From Carposina sasakii (lineage: Eukaryota > Arthropoda > Insecta > Lepidoptera > Carposinidae), in the NCBI GenBank assembly GCA_014607495.2, contig CP053148.1, positions 14,260,001 through 14,324,000 on the forward strand: a DNA stretch of 64,000 nucleotides. Direction: 5' to 3'. Within the stretch, counting starts at the first letter, position 1; every line of letters starts with the position of its first letter. The translations under genes and the position numbers were made by a program. The notes below the pieces were generated by a model. It had not been told where the DNA came from. It saw only the letters and a program-made list of their open reading frames with translations, and did no database searches. Of the stretch, positions 56,763 through 64,000 are shown piece after piece.

Positions 56763-58234
56763 AACTATCAAAGTGGCAATATATTACATTGCGAGAGGCT
56801 GCCATTCGCGAAGGTGCTAATGATATATATCCATCTTACTACAAAGTGCAACAAACTAAGCTTAGTTGCTACCCTCCGAATCAATCAGTGTCAGTTACGG
56901 ATTCATCGGCTCGAATTACACTTCAAGCTTTACTGGACATCACAGTGACGAGGATTCTTCAAAGTCTTTCTGACGATGTGCAAAATAAGCAGCTAAAGCT
57001 GATATCCAAGTGGGGATTTGATGGTGCCTCCAACCAAAGCCGGTACAAGCAGAAAATGGAGGGCGAGCAGGATGATTCCAGCATTTTTATGACCTCTTTG
57101 GTCCCACTAAAACTGACAGATGGAGATAATACTTTATGGACGAACCCAAAACCATGCTCAGCTTTGTATTGTCGTCCAGTCCAGTTTACTTTTGTAAAAG
57201 AGAGTGAAGCAGTTGTAATTGATCACAAAAGACAAATGGATGATGAAATTAAGGATCTTATCCCCACAGAGAGCAGTAATAATAACAGGGTGACTCATCA
57301 TCTAATGATGACAATGATCGACGCTAAAGTCTGCACGTACCTTTCTGAAGCCAGATCAAACGCATCGTGCTACCTGTGCTTAGCAAAACCAACAGAAATG
57401 AACCGATTAGATGTTGTAACTTCGAAGACTGTGTGTTCTGACGTATATGAATTTGGTTTGTCATCCTTACACGCCCGTATAAATTGCATGGAATGTCTGT
57501 TACATATTGCGTACAGGCTTGACTTCAAACAGTGGGCAGCGAGAAGTAATGAGCACAAAGAAATGTTGCAGACAAGAAAAAAACACATTCAGGACAAATT
57601 TAAAGATGAGCTCAATCTGTTGATTGATATAGTAAAACAGGGCTCGGGAACCACCAATGATGGCAATACCGCACGAAAGTTTTTCGAGTTTCCAAATACA
57701 ACTGCAGCTATTACCGGGTTGGATGAGGAGCTCATAAAAAGATTTGCTGTGATTTTGCAAGCAATAACATCTGGCGAGAAAATCGATGTGAACAAGTTCA
57801 AAGATTTTTCCCGCAAAACGGCAGAAAAGTACGTAGAATTATACGATTGGTACTACATGTCGGCAACCGTACATAAATTGTTAATACACGGGGCTGACAT
57901 CATTGAGAAAAATGACATTGTGCCCATTGGGGCTCTCTCTGAAGAAGCCTCAGAGTCGCGAAATAAAGATTTTAGGAGGTTCCGGGAAAATCATTCGCGA
58001 AAAAGAAGCAGGCAAGATTCAAATCAAGATATTTTAAATATGCTTGTCATTTCCTCTGATCCCTTATTAAGTGCACAAAGGCCTAAGCTAGATAGTAAGA
58101 GAAAACTAAGCTTTTTTGGTGAAACTCTCGACTTAATCCAGTTTCAGGAAACTGAGTTCGAGTTTTTAGATGTAACTAACTTGGATTCTGACTCAGAATT
58201 GGAATCCGACAACGAGAATGATGAAAATTCGTAA
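56705..58234 (+). CDS. Transib transposase, catalytic frame (RAG1-like core)
   Basis: Transib transposases cut at inverted repeats by an RNase-H-fold DDE mechanism, and their core is homologous to RAG1. This frame shows, counting from Val at 56717: Asp102 in KWGFDGASNQSRYKQ, Asp202 in LMMTMIDAKVCTYL, the CYLC zinc pair at 218-221, and Glu413 in SEEASESRNKDFRRFRENHS. The last aligns with RAG1 Glu962 (NESGNKLFRRFR), and Asp202 with RAG1 Asp708 before its CTLC. The C-terminus is acidic (SDSELESDNENDENS). No internal stop. Only the -1 shift relative to the N-terminal frame stands between this copy and a full ORF. Confidence 0.9.
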   Translation, partial: TSEKVVFTAEKALGLLLSLKLSKWQYITLREAAIREGANDIYPSYYKVQQTKLSCYPPNQSVSVTDSSARITLQALLDITVTRILQSLSDDVQNKQLKLISKWGFDGASNQSRYKQKMEGEQDDSSIFMTSLVPLKLTDGDNTLWTNPKPCSALYCRPVQFTFVKESEAVVIDHKRQMDDEIKDLIPTESSNNNRVTHHLMMTMIDAKVCTYLSEARSNASCYLCLAKPTEMNRLDVVTSKTVCSDVYEFGLSSLHARINCMECLLHIAYRLDFKQWAARSNEHKEMLQTRKKHIQDKFKDELNLLIDIVKQGSGTTNDGNTARKFFEFPNTTAAITGLDEELIKRFAVILQAITSGEKIDVNKFKDFSRKTAEKYVELYDWYYMSATVHKLLIHGADIIEKNDIVPIGALSEEASESRNKDFRRFRENHSRKRSRQDSNQDILNMLVISSDPLLSAQRPKLDSKRKLSFFGETLDLIQFQETEFEFLDVTNLDSDSELESDNENDENS

Positions 58235-58305
58235 TATAAGAAAAATATACTTCTTTTCTTTCTTTCTTTCTAATGTAAAAAAAAATACGAATTTTCATCA
58301 CTCTC
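58214..58305 (+). repeat. hairpin at the transposase stop codon
   Basis: GAGAATGATGAAAATTCGTA (58214-58233, spanning the TAA) pairs with 58286-58305 with one mismatch; the loop is 52 bases. Confidence 0.85.
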
Positions 58306-58409
58306 ATTTTTCAATTTTTTTTATTAATTATGTAAGATTACTGTACTATTTGGTTCAATTATAATTTAATTGAATATTTTGTATAATTAAGAACATTTTT
58401 GTAACTTAA

Positions 58410-58415
58410 AATAAA
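58410..58415 (+). terminator. poly(A) signal of the Transib transposase
   Basis: AATAAA about 175 bp after the stop, before the right inverted repeat. Confidence 0.55.
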
Positions 58416-58510
58416 CAGCATTTTTTTATATTTTTCTTGTTTTATACCTATAAATTCATATCATTTGAGTTAACCACATTCATAATATCGATTTTCTTAA
58501 GTTAGACAAT

Positions 58511-58865
58511 AAAGGGAACCGTTTCATATGTAAAAATAAATAAAAATATTTTGATGATTTTTTAAAAAAAATCGGCAGTGATAACCGTTATTTGTAGTAC
58601 GTCAAAAAATCATAAATAATTAGTACTAACACTACCTGTAAGGATATTACGGTTTTCCTTGCCGTTTAAGAGATAATTAAATTTTTATTCTAGCTTCATA
58701 CAAATTTTTCGTAAAAAAATTATAAGTCCTTTGTTTTTGTGCAGATTGATGCGAGTATCATTTGAGTATATGATAATAACTAGTAGAAGCGATATTCGAT
58801 TAGAAATTCGGTATTTGCCACTTTTGATTCCTATGTCTATGAAAGCCGTTTTTCAGCCCACCGTG
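58511..58865. repeat. right Transib inverted repeat
   Basis: Reverse complement of 54951-55305, ending ...AGCCCACCGTG at 58865, followed by the CGCCG duplication. Confidence 0.9.
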
Positions 58866-59065
58866 CGCCGCCGCCGACAACGACGCCTTCCTTCACGAAT
58901 GCGTCATTTCTCGATAAACGCACCTTTCAGAGAAAATGCAATCGTTTTTTAAGTGCCGATAAAAACTTAGACGACTTAGGTTTACCAACCCGTTGGATTA
59001 GAAACTATGGTATATCCGCAACTGCGGAGGAGCAAAAGATGCAAAAGGCTAATCGTTTAATATGA
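58866..59065 (+). other. open coding-like segment after the Transib
   Basis: One frame is open from the insertion point to TGA at 59063-59065 and ends SADKNLDDLGLPTRWIRNYG then ISATAEEQKMQKANRLI. It has no ATG and no family that I recognise. It could be the last exon of a gene that the Transib inserted into or next to, or a retroelement scrap. Confidence 0.3.
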
Positions 59066-62000
59066 ATTTGACTTTTAATGAATATATATTTTGAAAGTAA
59101 ATTGAATATCATAGGTATTTACCTATACATGTGACATAATGCCTGTACCTACACAAGCAAGTAAGTGCATTAAGATTTGTAAAGAAAATAATGCACCTTT
59201 ATAAAACGATGTGCATCAAATAGAAACGTACGTGAAAGTTAGCGGTCAAAGTAACCTACAAGCACAACTGTCATGTCATGAGCTAAACTCCATATAAGGC
59301 GGTTTATTATTCACGTTCCTAGACATGGCCAAAGTAGGTACCGTTATCAAAATCTAGACTTCAACGCACAGGTGTATGAAACCGTGGCAGAAGATCCACA
59401 ATTTACAAAATAAAGAGATTAAATTATATATTAAATATTAACCTACTAATATTATATATAAGAAAGTTTGTGACGATATCGATACATGTTTGTGAGTGTA
59501 GCTTGTAACTCTTTCACGTAAAAACAACTGAACGGGTTTTGATGAAACTTATCAGGTAGTTATGTAGCTTATACATACATCAGATTCACAAATTGGCTAT
59601 TAGTGCATGCGAATCAGCATGCACTTACAAAATGAGGTAAGTAATGTAAGTTCTCCAAATGATATACCTGTCAATAGTATTGGCAAAGCCTTATGTCCCT
59701 GTGTACCTGAGGCTAAGTAATTATGTATTACTAATTATGTACATACCTAAGTCTAAGTAATGATGTCAAAATTTGAACATCTTATTCATGTGTAAGTGTG
59801 TAAAACTCTACGCTTACCGAGTAATTGATAAACAACGCACAGCTGAAATTTCTAAGAGAAGGACGCTGAAATTGATTTCTTGGGGAATGTAGGGACAACT
59901 GAGGATTTCATCAGATTCCCACGGGAATTCGTACGAAGACAAAGTCGCGGGCGGCCACAGAGTAAACGTATTTATTTGGGTTTATCATCAAACGGCATTT
60001 CGTTTCAACTGAAATGACAAATTAGCTTACTTTGCATTATGTGATTTGTCTCCACTTTTTCGCCATATAGTACAAATGTCAAACTATGTAAATTATCTAC
60101 GTAACTCACCGTATTACGTAACGTAGATAATATACTCTTTAGATACTTAATAAATACAAAAATTCACAACCAAAGTCTCATCCACTTGGCGCTTAGCTAG
60201 CACTACATCATAAATCATTTATTTATAACAATGTAGGTCGCCTACGTTCTTAGTGTCTTAAAAATATAAAACTAGTTATAACCAGTTCGTATTGTAAGCC
60301 TTTGATCAAAATACTGACTTCTCAAGGTGAAGGAGATGAAGAGAACAAAAAACTTTTCACAATTCATTCTATAGGTACCTATACATACGAGTAGATACAC
60401 CTTATATTAAGATAGTTCAAAAACTTAAGTTACCGCCGTTTTATAGAGATGGTTATTTAGAGTTCCTTAGAGAGTTGATTTATAAGTATCCTTAGAGCAA
60501 ATTAAATACTTATTAGTTGTTAGTTTTATTGAATACTTGACGCCAAACCGCTGTTATTTTGATATACGTATAATAGCAAATTAAATACTTATTAGGTTTT
60601 ATAAATTCAAAACAAAAGTTAGTTTTCATTGATATTTCAACTTGACGCCAAACAACAAAAGCCTTCACTGTTATCGACATTTGATTAATACTAGAGACGA
60701 TGATATCCACGATGCGTGGGAGGGGGGCTGAAACTTTTCTTTTATTTAAGTGTATTTGAAATCTTTCTAAGGCACTTGCCCTCAACGATTGCTATGAGCA
60801 CGTTCAGTTCGGAGACGCATGATTAACAGTGTGACGTCATTCTAAATCCAACATGCATACCCACAAGACCATGCATTCCTACAATATGGGTATCAAATAG
60901 GGCTTGAGAGTAATTCGACGATATGGCGGACTTCTAAAACTTGAAAATCTATTTTGAAACAGCAATTGAGTAGGGTGAAGTCATTGAAGGGCTCCTCATT
61001 GAAGAGCTGGATCAAAATTAACTGGCAAACGACCTTGCAATATGATGCGTTGAATGAGATCAGAAGGAACTTACCAGGTGAAAACTAAAAAGTATAAAAT
61101 AAAATTTAGGTAAAAAAAACCCACTTTTGCCTAAAAAGAAAAAAATAAACTTTACACTAAAACTTTTACTGTTAATTTATAACGACCGCATCGCGACTAA
61201 ACTCGGTTTAGGCCGTGCCGACGAGTGCGTGGATTAACTGTATATTACTCTCTTACTCTTCTCTTGGTCATTGATAGGCAATTACACGTTCGTGCGATTA
61301 AGAACACTCAGTGGAATAGGCTTTGTACTATGGACCGATTCTTTCGAATCCTAAGACTGGATGAACGCTATAAGAATTTCCCGATAACGGGAAGCGCAAA
61401 CGGGAATTTATAACGATATCAGTCCAAGTAGCATAACCTGAGAATCATCGCATATTTGTTTATGGGACCCCGAGGAAGACTAACGGATTTCCGACTTTAT
61501 TTTTTTCGACATTTGAAATTAGCCTATCATTAACTGCGAATAAGAACGAATTTAAATCCCACGGGAAGGGGATAAGAATTCAATTTTTTTACAAAAACCG
61601 CCATGTTAAATTTTGATTTATAGAGACGTTTGTGATACGATATCCACGATGACAGGCGTGGTTTTTATCATCGCTGTAGTAGGGGTCCACTATAACATAT
61701 AAATTGGTCTGATTTGACGTTCTTTATACATGTGGTTTTTTTTTGTTGAAAAAGGGCGACAATGTTTGAATGGGACAACGCGATTCTTAGATCCAATCTA
61801 CTTAAATTTTGTATAAATATACCTACATTGAGGAGTTTCAGGGAACACTAACAAAGCATTTCCTGAAATTCTTACTGAAAAGGGAAAAAATCGAAGTCAG
61901 AGTTAAGGATAAATATATATTATACCATCTAAAAAGATGTCTAGATGTAGGTACATTATTACTATGCGATTAATAGAGTATCTTTTTCTCTTTTTATGTA

Positions 62001-63249
62001 GCCGCCCCAATAGTAGATACGTTATCACTATTGCTAAAGATATAAATTTAGTTATCATGAAATCAGATATAAAATAGAATTTGTAAACTTTTGACGTTAT
62101 TGTTAAGAAAATAATTCTACCTCTAACCTTTCAACCGCTCTCAACCTAAAGCTCTCAAGAATAAAGTTACACCAAACGAAGAAGAAGAGCGTTGATCTTA
62201 AGTCGTGACGGCGACTTATACAAGTTATACAAGGGAGTAAGGACAGATCTCGACTTAACAATTAAACTGAATGTACCTATCCATGTATGATCAATGATCA
62301 TCCAGCAAATCATGTAAGCTAGTCAACATCGCAATTAGCCACTAATACCTCGGACAGCTGTGAGAACCGGTGGTTTCTCTTTCATGCACTTTCACAACGC
62401 TTATGTTTGTGAAACTGTAGCAGTTTGTGGTATACTCCTAAAATTATACAGATTTGGACGATAATACATCAACCTCTCTCATCATCGAGGATATAGATAG
62501 ATCTATTAGTACTTATAAGTAGAATGTGTAGGGAAATTCTACTACTTATTGGAGCAATATATATTTTCCGTTTTAGTTTTACTTGATTACACTAAAAGAA
62601 ATGAAGGATTTTACCAGATTTGCAATGCTATGCATCAAATCTATTTATTCTGTAGGTACAGGATGTGACAGCCAGGCGAATATTGAAATTCTGAAGTTAA
62701 TTTTCCTTAATGTTTCCGGGCCAATGGGGTAGTTTCCTATGGTTGAATCTTAATAACATCTTATTCTTATCAGAATAAATAACCAAAATTATACCTATCT
62801 GTAAAATTACAATTTGATTATGTGTCCAAATGAGGTAGTAATAAGCCTCCAAAGTCAAGTGGGCAAGCCCATTTTTCAAATGAGAAATTAATTGAAAATT
62901 GCAACATCACATGTCCACCCATAGATTTAGGATTTTTGTCCACCTGCATCATTTACAGCAACTTTTGTTTTGTGACCAAATTTATAAACGCAATATTTAA
63001 TATAGCTGAAGAACAAAAGTTCTTTTACGCGCATACAAGTTGCTTAAAGAGTGACGTCACGTCGTGGTAGCGTTTGTGTGGAGCGTTTTTTGGCAAGTCT
63101 AAAAGTTTTCACGCTAGCGGAGTTTTTCTTTCGCAAATGTTTCTCTTATTTTATGATCTTTCGATATAAATACAAATAAAAAAACTGTAAACGACCCTGT
63201 GACTTTCTAAATGGGCCTATCAGTTATTTTGTGATACATTGTATGATTA
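59066..63249. other. 4.2-kb intergenic stretch with diverged repeats
   Basis: 59440-59965 resembles a common insect repeat ('ctctttcacgtaaaaacaac', 'ttcccacgggaattcgtacg', 'agtcgcgggcg'). 60495-60660 holds an imperfect duplication ('caaattaaatacttattag', 'cttgacgccaaac'). 61370-61900 has diverged pieces of the Helitron tandem unit ('tatgggaccccgaggaag'). 62657-62700 is a MITE end TACAGGATGTGACAGCCAGG. No gene recognised. Confidence 0.4.
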
Positions 63250-63634
63250 TACAGGTGATTTTTGGTCGTCAACGTTCCCGAAAACTACGGAATCTCCTCA
63301 TCATCACGATCATTTTTCTCCATGGAAGTATACCTGGGAAGTGTGTGGTTTCCAAAATATTAGGGTCCAAAGTTGAGTAAATAGACTGCGTTTTTCTGCA
63401 TAAATGCACATAGACGCACGTAGCAAGATTTTTTCACGAGAAATAATTAATATCTATCTATAAATAAACTAGCATAAACACTAGACACTATAAATTTTGC
63501 CAGATCAAGTAATTAAAAATTTTTTTTTTCAAAAAAAAAAAAAAATTCCCAGCATTTTTTTTGGCATAAATTTACTTTATTTTATGTATAGAGTACGCAC
63601 CCTTCATTAAAGGTGGCCACAAAAAAACATTGTA
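63250..63634 (-). mobile_element. MITE family B, complete copy in reverse
   Basis: TACAGGTGATTTTTGGTCGT at the left, GTGGCCACAAAAAAACATTG then TA at the right. Same order of blocks as 31802-32173 on the other strand. Confidence 0.75.
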
Positions 63635-64000
63635 TGATGTGATGTGACTCTTCATAAGACTTAACCAATTATTTAAAATTAAAATTATATGAGCGCTACC
63701 TTTAAAAAATCTCACTCTTTAAAGTCTTGTTTTAACGCATTACCTAAGCCTAACTACTTATACTGCGATTTGCAAATTATATAATTATTTTAAAGTTGTA
63801 CCTATTTTTCAATCTACGATCAGTTTATATAATTTTACTAATATGCATATTGGCTAAATTAAAAGTTTAACTCCACAGAGCTAAGTAATATCTAGACAAG
63901 GCAAGTGTTTTTACTTGGTGTCTAAAAAGGGATTGCAAACCATTTTTATCAGCCCTAATTCACTCAGTCCTGGCTGGATAACGAGTGTCTATTCTAATTC
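63635..64000. other. right edge, nothing recognised
   Basis: AT-rich sequence without ORF or repeat terminus. Confidence 0.5.

Larger units (their letters stand above)
54951..58865 (+). mobile_element. Transib transposon, near complete, with CGCCG target duplication
   Basis: Both ends read CACGGTGGGCTGAAAAACGG. The terminal inverted repeats are 54951-55305 and 58511-58865. The 5 bp outside each end are CGCCG (54946-54950 and 58866-58870), a GC-rich 5-bp duplication as expected for Transib. Inside are a TATA box, the transposase in two overlapping frames and a poly(A) signal. A 257-bp RTE-tail insertion with its own 12-bp duplication lies at 55439-55695. The CACGGTG heptamer recalls the RSS heptamer CACAGTG. 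Confidence 0.92.

Overview
The window is nuclear DNA of an insect, most likely a moth or butterfly. It is AT-rich and has multi-exon genes with GT-AG introns. It is crowded with repeat types typical of Lepidoptera: RTE-like LINE tails reading 'cagcagtggactgcaataggc', short Helitron-like copies ending in CTAG, and many small MITEs. No prokaryotic gene organisation is present, and the species cannot be named from the sequence.

Host genes. (1) The 5' part of a GIGYF (GRB10-interacting GYF protein) gene lies on the minus strand, about 9.4 kb down to the left edge. Seven exons with consistent splice phases are readable. They carry the N-terminal FGPEWLR motif, the 4EHP-binding YGREEML motif and the LPEW / GTFDSSGAFHG block; the GYF domain itself lies beyond the left edge. 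A splice acceptor just upstream of the start codon implies a non-coding first exon, perhaps near 13.1 kb. (2) A complete five-exon minus-strand gene at 25982-29704 encodes a 487-residue SLC36 (PAT / pathetic-like) amino-acid transporter.

Mobile DNA dominates the rest. The most striking item is a nearly complete Transib transposon (54951-58865), the superfamily related to the RAG1 recombinase core. It has CACGGTG ends, about 355-bp inverted repeats, a perfect CGCCG target duplication and a visible DDE triad. Its reading frame is continuous except for a single -1 shift at an A6 run. A DUF4817-type Tc1/mariner-like element (17848-21584) has inverted repeats longer than 500 bp and a dead transposase. 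Several MITE families share its TACAGGRTG terminus. Two Helitron-like copies with internal arrays of a repeat of about 120 bp stand head to head at 41.6-43.9 kb. An RTE-type LINE wreck (5.6-8.05 kb) sits antisense inside a GIGYF intron, and several other LINE fragments occur.

Unusual structures. A hammerhead-ribozyme-like core lies in the loop of a 155-bp-arm inverted repeat at 52.5-52.9 kb. There are several perfect or near-perfect palindromes (16.2, 16.6 and 37.5 kb). A 415-bp tandem unit at 13.3-15.7 kb repeats an E2F-like box, a six-codon ORF and a splice-donor-like site, and one unit is split by a hAT-like insertion with a perfect 8-bp target duplication. Long stretches at 22.5-25.9, 38-39.7, 44-46.5 and 59-63 kb contain no recognisable gene.
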